Source: Cupriavidus sp. D39
Lineage (GTDB): Bacteria > Pseudomonadota > Gammaproteobacteria > Burkholderiales > Burkholderiaceae
DNA length: 64,000 nt
Assembly (NCBI RefSeq): GCF_026627925.1
Contig: NZ_JAPNLE010000007.1
Coordinates: 124,001-188,000, forward strand
Direction of reading: 5' to 3'
Program-made: the position numbers and the translations under genes
In this document: positions 25,863 through 34,346 of the stretch, piece after piece
Layout of the letters: the number at the start of each line of letters is the position of its first letter
Position numbering within the stretch: position 1 is the stretch's first letter
The notes under the pieces: generated by a model
What the model was told of the DNA's origin: nothing
Seen by the model: only the letters and a program-made list of their open reading frames with translations
The model's database searches: none

Positions 25863-26321
25863 TTGTCGCCCTAGGGCGCCGGGCGGTCCGAAAATAATTG
25901 TTATTACAACGATTGATCCGGCAATCGAGCGACCTACGATCGGACTGGGAAGGTGCGGCGATTTATACCCGGTCCCTCAACAGGTAGTTTTAGGGAGTGG
26001 GAGTCGGGGTGACAATCAACGTAGCGATTTCGCCTGGCTCTGCGACCGTGGGCACGGCGAGCATAGTTGTGCATGGCGAGCATCCCCTTGATGCAGAAAA
26101 TGCAATTAATCGCATTTTGATGATCAAAGGATGCTCGCGCAGCCAAGCGGAAAAATCGCCGCGTTGATCGTCGCCCCGACGCTCTCTCCCGGAAGCTACA
26201 ATAGGGCCAGATCAGGCGACACGAAATGAAGAAGCCAGACATCAAGCGATGCGAGGGATACCGGCAGTACTGACCAGCATGAGAAGGGTGCGCGCTTGTT
26301 ACCCCACGCTGCGCAATGCAA
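25863..26321. other. Intergenic stretch right of the IS3 element
   Basis: No gene supported; a leftward frame of about 100 codons around 25934-26245 has no start signal or recognisable domain. AT content is higher around 25890-25915. Confidence 0.3.
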
Positions 26322-27692
26322 TCAGGGCGATGGTCGCGTTACTTGGGCTGTCTTCCAAGCGGTGAGCTCGGAGGGGCGCAAGCCGTAGCGGGCCAGCACG
26401 CCCTCGTGCAGTCGCCGGAGTTCTTCCACGATCAGTGCTTGTACGTTGTAACGATCAGCGTCCGGCACTTTTGCTATGACGGATTGCTGAATTACGGAAA
26501 ACGCATCCTGATTGGGCTGCATCACGACGTCCCGGATCGTCTGTTTGATCACATCACGCCAGGCAAGGCGCAGCGGGTCCGGTTCTGCCAGATCCTGCTT
26601 GATAGCCAGATACTCTTGCGTCGACCGCTCGTAGGCCCAAACATAGAGATCGCGCAGCAGCTCGACGCGGGTCATCTCATACATGCCGAGAATGGCGCGA
26701 CTGTAGGCGTGCTCCGGCACATCGAGGAAAGTGAGCGGACAAAGGTTTGCACGGAACAGCGGCAAATTGGCCACCAGGCGCGAGGTGCGTTTGTTGATGT
26801 CGGCGAATGGCTGCAAGTATGGCAGATGTACCATCACGAAGAATGACTGTTCGAAGGGATCGGCAATCTGATTGACCTTCTCGAGCAGGACATCTAGCGC
26901 CTGGTCGATCTGCTGTGGTGCCGACAGGGGACGGTAGACACTTCTGCCAATGTCCACGGCATGCTGGCGAATCCGGCCTTCATCAGCAGGGTTAGGCAAC
27001 AGGTTCTCCGACAAGGCGCTATGTAGGTTCATCAATGTGTAGCGGTCAAAACCGACCGTATCGATGTTCTCCACCAGCAACTCGATGGCGGTCTTGTGGT
27101 TGAGGATCATCTGGGTTTCGATGGCCGCCTTGCCTTGCGCGGCTTTCCCGTGCTCGATCAACTCACGGGTGTCCAGCCGGGAATAGGTGTTGCCCTCCAA
27201 ATGGCTCGACGCCCATGATAGGTCGATCAGGAGCCGGTTCAGAATTGCCCTGCTATAGGTTCCAGCGGGTGCATTAGCCTGCGTGGTCTTGCCCATCTTG
27301 TGTAGCTGACGCCGAAGCGATTCCGACAGATACCAAGTGACATTGGGCCGATAGGCGTCAAGAAATTCGCGTTGGTAACCGACGGGCTTCCGCGCCTCCA
27401 GAGGCTGCTCGATATACGCCACGATATCGCGGCTGTCGGCGGAAAGCGGGATGTAACTTGGGAACTGGTCTTCCTCTGTGGCAGCCGGGGCAATCGCTGC
27501 CGTTTGTAGCGCAAGATAACGGCGGGCGCGCCCTTCGCCGACCGCTCTGATCTGCCCACTCTCGATCAACTGGCTGATCCAGCGTTGTGCTGTCCGTCGC
27601 GCAACGTCTGGATGCTGTGCCAGCAACTCCGCGAGCATCAATCCCGCGGAGGCTTTCCGAACACTTTCTAGCAGTGCATTTGCGGTGGACAT
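26322..27692 (-). CDS. Fic-family protein with winged-helix N-terminus and altered active-site motif
   Basis: A 456-residue protein. Residues 1-65 form a winged helix (AELLAQHPDVARRTAQRWIS, QLIESGQIRAVGEGRARRYL). The inhibitory motif S-x-x-x-E-G-N appears as SSHLEGNTYS at about residue 161, placing it among Fic proteins with an internal inhibitory helix. The active-site loop reads LQPFADINKRTSR, so the position of the usual catalytic histidine (HPFxxGNGR/HxFxDxNKR) is Gln; the NKRTSR part is kept. Fic enzymes usually transfer AMP to target proteins; with Gln the activity may be reduced or different. The winged helix and the repeats upstream suggest autoregulation. Confidence 0.85.
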   Translation of the reverse strand: MSTANALLESVRKASAGLMLAELLAQHPDVARRTAQRWISQLIESGQIRAVGEGRARRYLALQTAAIAPAATEEDQFPSYIPLSADSRDIVAYIEQPLEARKPVGYQREFLDAYRPNVTWYLSESLRRQLHKMGKTTQANAPAGTYSRAILNRLLIDLSWASSHLEGNTYSRLDTRELIEHGKAAQGKAAIETQMILNHKTAIELLVENIDTVGFDRYTLMNLHSALSENLLPNPADEGRIRQHAVDIGRSVYRPLSAPQQIDQALDVLLEKVNQIADPFEQSFFVMVHLPYLQPFADINKRTSRLVANLPLFRANLCPLTFLDVPEHAYSRAILGMYEMTRVELLRDLYVWAYERSTQEYLAIKQDLAEPDPLRLAWRDVIKQTIRDVVMQPNQDAFSVIQQSVIAKVPDADRYNVQALIVEELRRLHEGVLARYGLRPSELTAWKTAQVTRPSP

Positions 27693-27698
27693 GTGGGC

Positions 27699-27782
27699 TG
27701 TGGCGCAGTTCGTTCAGGCGATGGCGCGATTGTGGCGCAGTTTGGCTAACTGCGCCACAAATTGGCGCAGATGTGGTGCAGT
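27699..27782 (-). promoter_or_regulatory. Operator repeats upstream of the fic gene
   Basis: A perfect inverted repeat with 13-base arms, TTGTGGCGCAGTT (27730-27742) and AACTGCGCCACAA (27748-27760), separated by 5 bases. Further half-sites TGTGGCGCAGTT (27699-27710) and TTGGCGCAG (27762-27770) lie beside it. The site is directly ahead of the start codon and is a likely binding place for the protein's own winged helix. Confidence 0.6.
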
Positions 27783-27882
27783 ACAGGCATCAGCGCCACT
27801 ATAGTGATGTTTGGCTTGCCTGACTCGGTCGCCGGGCCTTGTGTGAGGCTCAGGGGCTAGCGTGACGCGACGGCGGCCAGTG

Positions 27883-28330
27883 CTAGCGCTTCCAGCCAAT
27901 CCGATGGCGCTCCTGCGTGGCTTCGTGTCGCGCATCGTCTTCCGTATGCAGATAAGCGCTGGTCGTGGCGATGGAAGCGTGCCCGAAATTGTCCCTCACG
28001 AACCGCAGGTCCACCTGCTGGTCGGTCATATGCGAGCCCGCGGTATGGCGTAGCCAGTGCGCCGAGGCGCTGGCCAGTACCTCGGCCCGGCTTGCCCATT
28101 CGTGGCCGCGCGCGCGACCGCTGGGCGGATAGCGCAAAGATATTCTTGAGCGCCAGGTGCAGTGCGCCGCGCGACAAGGGCTTTACCTTGCCAATGATCG
28201 CTAGCCCGAACTTTGACGGGCTAGCACGATCGGGCGATCCTCGTCTGGCAATGGCATTGACGGCAGGCTGTATGCCTCGCGATAGCGCGCCAGTTCCGCC
28301 ATCCGCTCATCCGCGTTCGGCCTCCGTTTG
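27883..28330 (-). pseudogene. Tyrosine recombinase remnant (C-terminal domain)
   Basis: The leftward frame contains ASAHWLRHTAGSHMTDQQVD, then VRDNFGHASIATTSAYLHTE, the H-x-x-R, H and catalytic Tyr segments of a phage-type integrase. Upstream pieces (SRGALHLALKNIFAL; AELARYREAYSLPSMPLPDE) are in other frames, and the N-terminal half is missing. It marks an old integration at the left edge of the catabolic region. Confidence 0.65.
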
Positions 28331-28987
28331 CTAGGAGGCCTTGCTCAGCGCCTTCCAGACCACCTTGGTGGCCACGCGCAAGTCCTCGGGGTCAGGCGCG
28401 TTATGCCCGGCCCGGCGCGCATAGATCACAAGGCCCAGCAGGTGCGAAAGAATCAGCGCGCCACGAAGGGAGCATTCGGCCGTTGACAGCGACGGATTCA
28501 CCCTTGCCACCACGGTGGCGAAGATGTCCTGCAGTTCCGCGTTGATCTCCGCCACAGCCTCCCTTGCAAACTCCTCTTTCTCCGCCAGGCTCCAGCATTG
28601 CAGGGCAAACGCCCCCACGCTGGCATCCGAGCCGTCCAGCGCCGTGAAAACGTTGTCGACGATGGCATCGAGCAAGGTGTCCGGCGACCGGCTCCGGTCC
28701 TTGAGCAGCGTGCGGTAGAGCTCGAACGACCGCCTAGAGCGCGCTTCAATCGTGCTGCGCAACAGTTCTTCGCGTGTGCCGAAGTAGTGCTGAAGCGTGC
28801 TCAGCCGGATACCGGCTTCGCTGGCAATGCGGCGCTGCGTGAAGCCAGCACTGCCTTCCGCCGCGAAGACCCTGGTCGCGACCTCCAGGATTTCGGGGAC
28901 TCGGGTGTTCCTGTTGCCACGGCGCCTGGGCGCGTTGTCTTCCTTGTTGCCGAGGATATCGGCAGACGTGATCGTGAGTTCCTTCAT
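28331..28987 (-). CDS. TetR-family transcriptional regulator
   Basis: A 218-residue repressor. The N-terminal HTH spans about residues 28-75 (ILEVATRVFAAEGSAGFTQR, RIASEAGIRLSTLQHYFGTR), and a helical ligand-binding domain follows with no assigned ligand. It reads away from the catabolic operon at 30098, with an 1.1-kb gap between them, a normal arrangement for a repressor of divergent genes. The gap contains palindromes that could be its operator. The inducer is unknown; probably an intermediate of the pathway to the right. Confidence 0.9.
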   Translation of the reverse strand: MKELTITSADILGNKEDNAPRRRGNRNTRVPEILEVATRVFAAEGSAGFTQRRIASEAGIRLSTLQHYFGTREELLRSTIEARSRRSFELYRTLLKDRSRSPDTLLDAIVDNVFTALDGSDASVGAFALQCWSLAEKEEFAREAVAEINAELQDIFATVVARVNPSLSTAECSLRGALILSHLLGLVIYARRAGHNAPDPEDLRVATKVVWKALSKAS

Positions 28988-30097
28988 CGATTGAAATCCC
29001 AGTGTCCTCTCATCCCGGGCGGCCTATCAGGCCGTCGCGGCAAGCCTGAGTTGGCGTGCGTGATCGCGTGGCGCGTCCTCTTTTTCTTCGCAGGTTTCAA
29101 GCCATAGAGATCGTGCTCCGTGGCGCATGATCTTGGAGCCTAGCATAGGTCACGGAACCAAATAAATGTAGTACGGGAAGTACTAGGTAGCCCCGACATT
29201 GTCTGTTTTATTAAACACTTTTCTGTAAAATGTGTCGATATAAGCCAAAACATAGGGATTTCCCGGGCCAGTCCAGGCTTGATCTGGGTCAAAAACTCTC
29301 TATTATTGGGTCACCAGACCAATTATGCAGGCGCGCCGGCCACACAGCAGCGCAGGGGCAGCCGCTAGGAGGAGTCCAAGTGCCGAGCAGTACCCACCGC
29401 TCACATGGCCACGCGCAGCCAGGGTTCCAGGCCTTGCCGGGGCCGTGCTCGTCACGATCCGCCATCGGTCGTACCACATCGGATACGGTCATTGGTCTGG
29501 TGCTAGACAGCCATCGCTGCCGCGCTGTCCCTGGCCTCTGCGTTGGCCGCAAGCCGCCCTGAGCGGCAGGCCACACCAATTTTCCGTATCGCAGCCTTGT
29601 CTGTTGCGTGCCAAGCCGCTGGCATGCCGATGGCTTTCGTCCTTTGCACGTGGGAAAGCACTTGCGTGCCATCGTGAATGGCCAGCGGTCGATGCCATAA
29701 ACGGGGCGCGCATAGGCGCTCTGACTACGCGCGAACGGATGCAGGAGGCGTGGTGATATCGGTGGCGCGACACCTTGGGATTGGGTCAAAAGCCCCTTGC
29801 AAGATCTAGGTAAAAACTCGGGGTATCCTGCAAAAAATTCTAAAGTCAAAATTCGTATCGCACATTAGAATTTGTGTGGAGGGGCATCGAGAGCGGCGCG
29901 GCGGTCTTCCGGCGCGCCGCTGACAGGATCCGGGCCACCTCGATACGAGCTTCGCGCTGGCCACGGCAGTAGCAGGGGGAGTGGGGCTGGAAGCGAAAAA
30001 AGAGGACTCGGCACGATCCGGCCGCGCGCGACCGACACCTTGGTGCAGGCCCGGGTGCGAAGCGACCTCACAAAAGAAAACGGGATGGAGACGGCAG
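28988..30097. other. Long divergent regulatory gap between tetR and the DUF1302 operon
   Basis: No convincing gene in 1.1 kb. Two similar words, GATCTGGGTCAAAAACTC (29281) and GATCTAGGTAAAAACTC (29803), and a wide inverted repeat AAATTCTAA/TTAGAATTT (29835-29873) lie in it. The last is about 225 bp before the operon start in AT-rich DNA and may be part of the promoter. Open frames seen here are Arg/Pro/Trp-rich and unconvincing. Confidence 0.4.
29169..29185. promoter_or_regulatory. Palindrome TAGTAC-N5-GTACTA, candidate TetR operator
   Basis: Perfect 6-base arms with a 5-base centre, 182 bp upstream of the tetR start in an AT-rich patch. Size and symmetry fit a TetR-family operator, but no experimental link can be read from the sequence. 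Confidence 0.4.
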
Positions 30098-31735
30098 ATG
30101 AATAGGAGCAACAACGTTCGGTGCGCGGCCCTGGCGCCGCGGGCCATGGTGGTGGCCCTGGCCCTGGCATATGGCGGGAGCGCTGCAGCATTCGAAGTCG
30201 ATACGGGCAACACGGATTTCAAGCTGCGTTGGGACAACACCGTGCGCTACAACCTGGGCATGCGGATGGAAGGGCAGGACTCCAGGCTGCTGTCCAACCC
30301 GACCTACGACGAGTCGGACAGCAAGTTTGGCAAGCACTCGATCGTCACCAACCGCGTCGATCTGTTGAGCGAAGCCGACGCCAACTATAAAGGCCAGGTA
30401 GGTGCGCGCATCAGCGCCTCCGGCTGGTACGACGACGCCTACAGCGACCGCTCGGTCAAATCGCCCGCAGGCTTCCCGACCAGCTATTTCGGCAACAACT
30501 ACAACGCGCAGGTCGGGCGCTACATGAACGGGCCGTCGGGCGAGTTGCTGGATGCTTTTGCCTGGTCCAACTTCAACCTTGGCGATGTGCCGGTCAACGT
30601 CAAGGTGGGTCGGCACGCGCTCTCATGGGGCGAGGGCTTGTTGATTGGCGCGCACGCCATTTCGTATTCGCAGGCGCCGATCGACGGCGTGAAAGCGGTC
30701 AACAGCCCCGGCATCGAGACCAAGGAGGTCTTCCTGCCTCTGGGCCAGGTTTCGTTCAAGGCTCAGGTCACCGACAAGATCTCGTTGTTCGGCCAGTACT
30801 TCTACGAGTGGAAGCCGACGCGCGTTCCCTACGGTGGCACCTACCTGATGGGCGCGGATACGGCACCCTATGTCGATCGCGTTGGCGTGAGCCCCACCGC
30901 GTCCCTGAACAACGCGGGCGGCGGCAAGCCCGGCAACACCGGCAACTGGGGCGTGGGCGCCAAGTTCGACGTGGACCCGATCGATTCGAAGATCGGTGTC
31001 TACTATCGCCGCTTCAATGACTACACGCCGGAGACCGGTATTCAGCTCCTGCCGAACGGACAGTTCCGCTTCGACTATGCACAGGATGTGGAGTTGTACG
31101 GCCTGAGCTTCTCGCGCCAGTTTGGCTCCGTGATCGTCGGCTCCGACCTGTCGATGCGCAAGAACACGCACCTGAACTCGGCGACCACGATGACGACCGA
31201 TACCGGCGCGCGCGGCGATACCTTGCACTGGGTGGTCAACGGCATGTACGGCCTGCCCAAGACGCCGCTGTGGGACACTGGCGTGCTGGTGGCCGAGTTC
31301 GCTTATAGCCATCTGCTCAAGATCACCAAGAACGAGAACCTCTACCGGGGCGAAGGCTATAAGGGTTGCGAAACCACCGCGACGCCCAATGCCTGCTCGA
31401 CCAACAACTTCTACCAGCTAGCCCTGAATTTCACGCCGCAGTACTTCGCCGTCTTTGCCGGCTGGGACCTGAGCGTCCCGCTCACGGTCAACTGGGGCAT
31501 CAAGGGCAAGGCGCCCACCGGCGGCGGCGGCTTCGAGAAGGTGGTGTCCTATTCCGTCGGCGTAACCGCGACCTATCACTCCAAGTACGAATTTGGCCTG
31601 CGTTATTCCGACATGTTCGTGCCGACCCGCTACAACTCAGCAGGTACTACCGCGGTGGGTGGCGGCGCGCTCAACAGCGCCGTGGGGGCCACCGACCGCG
31701 GCTGGCTGGTCCTAACTTTCAAGACGGCCTTCTAA
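30098..31735 (+). CDS. DUF1302 family outer-membrane protein
   Basis: A 545-residue protein. A signal peptide (MNRSNNVRCAALAPRAMVVA, cleavage around AAAFEVD) is followed by FEVDTGNTDFKLRWDNTVRY, the DUF1302 opening. Alternating beta strands end in WLVLTFKTAF with a C-terminal Phe typical of outer-membrane barrels. The start at 30098 is supported by GGATGGAG about ten bases before it. DUF1302 proteins are next to DUF1329 proteins and RND transporters in clusters that handle hydrophobic substrates (steroids, fatty acids, aromatics), so it probably forms an uptake or export channel. First gene of the operon. Confidence 0.88.
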   Translation: MNRSNNVRCAALAPRAMVVALALAYGGSAAAFEVDTGNTDFKLRWDNTVRYNLGMRMEGQDSRLLSNPTYDESDSKFGKHSIVTNRVDLLSEADANYKGQVGARISASGWYDDAYSDRSVKSPAGFPTSYFGNNYNAQVGRYMNGPSGELLDAFAWSNFNLGDVPVNVKVGRHALSWGEGLLIGAHAISYSQAPIDGVKAVNSPGIETKEVFLPLGQVSFKAQVTDKISLFGQYFYEWKPTRVPYGGTYLMGADTAPYVDRVGVSPTASLNNAGGGKPGNTGNWGVGAKFDVDPIDSKIGVYYRRFNDYTPETGIQLLPNGQFRFDYAQDVELYGLSFSRQFGSVIVGSDLSMRKNTHLNSATTMTTDTGARGDTLHWVVNGMYGLPKTPLWDTGVLVAEFAYSHLLKITKNENLYRGEGYKGCETTATPNACSTNNFYQLALNFTPQYFAVFAGWDLSVPLTVNWGIKGKAPTGGGGFEKVVSYSVGVTATYHSKYEFGLRYSDMFVPTRYNSAGTTAVGGGALNSAVGATDRGWLVLTFKTAF

Positions 31736-31770
31736 GGCCGCTCTCTCGCAACAACAGACAGGAGACCCTG

Positions 31771-33138
31771 ATGAAACTGCACTATGCAATCTGCGCTGCC
31801 TTGATCGGTGCCAGCGGCGGTGCCATGGCGGCCGTGTCGGCTGACGAAGCCAAGCAACTCGGCACGACATTGACCGAGTTCGGCGCCGTCAAGGCCGGTA
31901 ATGCCGATGGCACGATCCCGGCTTATACCGGCGGCCTGACCAAGGCGCCCGCCGACTACAAGCCGGACAGCGGCTTCTGGCCCGACCCGTACAAGGACGA
32001 GAAGCCCTTGTTCCGCATCGACGCGAAGAACGTCGACAAGTACGCTGCCAAGCTTAGCGAAGGGCAGAAGCACCTGATCAAGAAGAATCCCGGCACGTAC
32101 TACATCGACGTCTACCCGACGCACCGCAGCGCGGCCTTTCCGGAAAAGATCCTGAAGGCGACCGTGCGCAACGCCACCGGATGCCAGACCATCAAGGATG
32201 GCCTGGCGATCGAGAGGGCTTGCCGCGGCGGCATGCCGTTCCCGATCCCCAAGACCGGCAATGAAGTGATGTGGGACCACATCCTGCGTTATATGGGGGA
32301 CACCGCCATGGTCTCCAACCATGGCTCGACCTGGGTGGTCGATTCCTCGGGCAAGCCGACCCAGGCCTCGGAACAGTACACATTCCAGGACTATGTCTAC
32401 TACCAGGTCGACCAGGCCGATCGCGACCCGGACATGATCTGGCGCACTTACTCCAACAACAAGGTGCCCGCGCGCCGCGCCGGCGAGATGACCGGCCTGA
32501 TCGACTACCTCGACCCGGTCGACAAGCCGCGAAAGGCCTGGAACTACCAGCCGGGCCAGCGCCGCGTGAAGCAATCCCCGGAGTTCGCATATGACACGCC
32601 GGTAGGCAGCATGGGCGGCGTGACGCTGTTCGACGAACTGTTCGTCTTCACCGGCAAGCAGGACCGCTTCGATTTCAAGCTGGTCGGCAAGAAGGAGATG
32701 TACATCCCCTACAACAGCTACAAGATGTACAACAGCTGCACGTCCGAGGACGCATTGCAGCCCAAGCACGTCAATCCGGCGTGCGAACGCTGGGAGCTGC
32801 ATCGCGTGTGGGTGGTCGAGGCGACGCTGAAGCCGGGCCAGCGTCACGTGTACTCCAAGCGCACCTACTACTTTGACGAAGACTGGTCTGGCGCATCGCT
32901 CTATGACGCGTTCGACCAGTCCGGCGAACTGTACCGGGCGCTGTTCCAGGGAACCATCCAGCTCTTCGGCAAAAACCTCCAGCCGTATGGCGTGAAGAAC
33001 ACGATCTACGACTTCAACAAGGGGATCTACGCCTATATCAATGATGCGTCGAAGTCCGGCTACTTTGTCCAGCCCTCGCGATTGAGCGAGCGCGAGCTCA
33101 ATCCCGAGGCCGTGGTAGCACGCGAGACCGCGCGTTGA
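31771..33138 (+). CDS. DUF1329 family periplasmic protein (LolA/LolB-like fold)
   Basis: A 455-residue protein with a signal peptide (MKLHYAICAALIGASGGAMA) cut before AVSADEAKQL. The DUF1329 body begins LGTTLTEFGAVKAGNADGTI and contains PAYTGGL and the conserved GMPFPIPKTGNEVMWDHILRYM and MYIPYNSYKMY segments. It lies 35 bp after the DUF1302 gene with AGGAG ten bases before ATG. The fold is related to lipoprotein carriers, so it may ferry a lipid-like molecule across the periplasm between the RND pump and the DUF1302 channel (inference). Confidence 0.9.
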   Translation: MKLHYAICAALIGASGGAMAAVSADEAKQLGTTLTEFGAVKAGNADGTIPAYTGGLTKAPADYKPDSGFWPDPYKDEKPLFRIDAKNVDKYAAKLSEGQKHLIKKNPGTYYIDVYPTHRSAAFPEKILKATVRNATGCQTIKDGLAIERACRGGMPFPIPKTGNEVMWDHILRYMGDTAMVSNHGSTWVVDSSGKPTQASEQYTFQDYVYYQVDQADRDPDMIWRTYSNNKVPARRAGEMTGLIDYLDPVDKPRKAWNYQPGQRRVKQSPEFAYDTPVGSMGGVTLFDELFVFTGKQDRFDFKLVGKKEMYIPYNSYKMYNSCTSEDALQPKHVNPACERWELHRVWVVEATLKPGQRHVYSKRTYYFDEDWSGASLYDAFDQSGELYRALFQGTIQLFGKNLQPYGVKNTIYDFNKGIYAYINDASKSGYFVQPSRLSERELNPEAVVARETAR

Positions 33139-33166
33139 TGCCCCGCCATTGACCAGGAGCCGCAAC

Positions 33167-34312
33167 GTGCAACCACTGCCTAGTTCCCTTGCCGCGCCAG
33201 AAGGGGCGCGATCCTCGCGCCGCCTCCCGTGGCGGCTGGCGGCTGCGCTTGGCGTCCTGGCTGCCCTGGGCGTCTATGCTAGCGAGAGCGTCCAGTACGC
33301 CCCGATGCGCGACGTGCTCGACCTACCTGTCCAACCAGGCAAGCTTAACAAGCGCGCTACCGCTAGCAGCGTGGCCCGGGAGGGCAAGCGGCTGGTAGCT
33401 GTTGGTCCGCGCGGCTTCATTGCGCTGTCTATCGACGGCGGCGCGCATTGGAGCCAGGTTGGCAGTCCGGTGCAGTCCGACCTGGTTTCGGTGAAGTTCA
33501 GCGGCGCGGGTATCGTCTGGGCCGTGGGGCACGACGCCGTCGCGCTGCGCAGCACGGACGGCGGCGCAAGCTGGCAGCGCGTGCTGGATGGGCGCGCGCT
33601 GCTCAAGCTGCTGCGCCAGCACTATGCTGAGGGCGCCGGCGCGCCCGATGCCGGCAAGATCCGCCAGGAGGTGGAGCGCTGGGCGGCGCAGTCGGCCACG
33701 CCGGACGTGCTGCCCACGCCGTTCTTCGATGCGTCGTTCACCGATGCCAACGAGGGCTTCCTGGTTGGCGCGTTCGGGCTGATCTTGCGCACCGGTGACG
33801 GTGGCAAGACCTGGACGCCCTGGATGGAGCACACCGACAACGACAGCCGGCTGCATCTCTACGCTGTGGCCGGTCACGATGCGCAGCGCTACATCGCCGG
33901 CGAGCAGGGGCTGCTGCTGAAGCTCGACCGCGCGAGCGACCGCTTCGTCAAGGTAAGCACGCCTTACGAAGGCAGCTTCTTCGGCCTGGATGCCAGCCCG
34001 GGCCGGCTGCTGGCCTACGGCCTGCGCGGCAATGCCTACATGAGTACGGACGAAGGACTAGCCTGGCACAAGGTCGAAACCGGCATCGACGCCAGCATGG
34101 TGGCCGCCGTGCCCACGGATCCCAAGGGGTTGCTTTTGGTCTCGCAGGCCGGACAGGTGCTTTCGGTTTCCGCCGATGGTCGCAAGGCGGTACCGCTGCA
34201 GGTGCCTTACACCAGCGAAGTGATGGGCGCCACGGCGTCGGAGTCGGGCGCCCTTGTGCTGGCGCTCGTCGACGGTCTGCGCGTAGTCGACATCTTGCCC
34301 TCGGCCCCATGA
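33167..34312 (+). CDS. YCF48/BNR-repeat beta-propeller protein
   Basis: A 381-residue protein from a GTG at 33167, seven bases after AGGAG. A hydrophobic N-terminal segment (RLAAALGVLAALGVYASESV) is a signal anchor or signal peptide. Propeller blades of the BNR/YCF48 type follow: FIALSIDGGAHWSQVG, AVALRSTDGGASWQRVLDG, LILRTGDGGKTWTPWM and NAYMSTDEGLAWHKVE. YCF48-like proteins assist assembly of photosystem II in cyanobacteria; in non-photosynthetic proteobacteria they accompany DUF1329/RND genes, perhaps as a periplasmic adaptor. Placed between DUF1329 and the RND gene, it is likely part of the same transport complex. Confidence 0.85.
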   Translation: MQPLPSSLAAPEGARSSRRLPWRLAAALGVLAALGVYASESVQYAPMRDVLDLPVQPGKLNKRATASSVAREGKRLVAVGPRGFIALSIDGGAHWSQVGSPVQSDLVSVKFSGAGIVWAVGHDAVALRSTDGGASWQRVLDGRALLKLLRQHYAEGAGAPDAGKIRQEVERWAAQSATPDVLPTPFFDASFTDANEGFLVGAFGLILRTGDGGKTWTPWMEHTDNDSRLHLYAVAGHDAQRYIAGEQGLLLKLDRASDRFVKVSTPYEGSFFGLDASPGRLLAYGLRGNAYMSTDEGLAWHKVETGIDASMVAAVPTDPKGLLLVSQAGQVLSVSADGRKAVPLQVPYTSEVMGATASESGALVLALVDGLRVVDILPSAP

Positions 34313-34346
34313 GCGCCGCATCTCGAATTAACCAAGGATCTCAACG

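Noticed and set aside
28200..28240. Inverted repeat CTAGCCCG/CGGGCTAG as integrase attachment site
   Set aside because: It is a perfect short hairpin inside the broken recombinase, but no matching second copy was found to define an element.
29289..29849. Leftward frame of 186 codons in the tetR-DUF1302 gap
   Set aside because: Composition is Arg/Pro/Trp-rich as in chance GC-rich frames, no start signal, and competing frames on the other strand look the same.
31732..33165. Leftward frame of 477 codons opposite the DUF1329 gene
   Set aside because: A mirror of the third-codon GC bias; the plus strand carries a signal peptide and full DUF1329 motifs.
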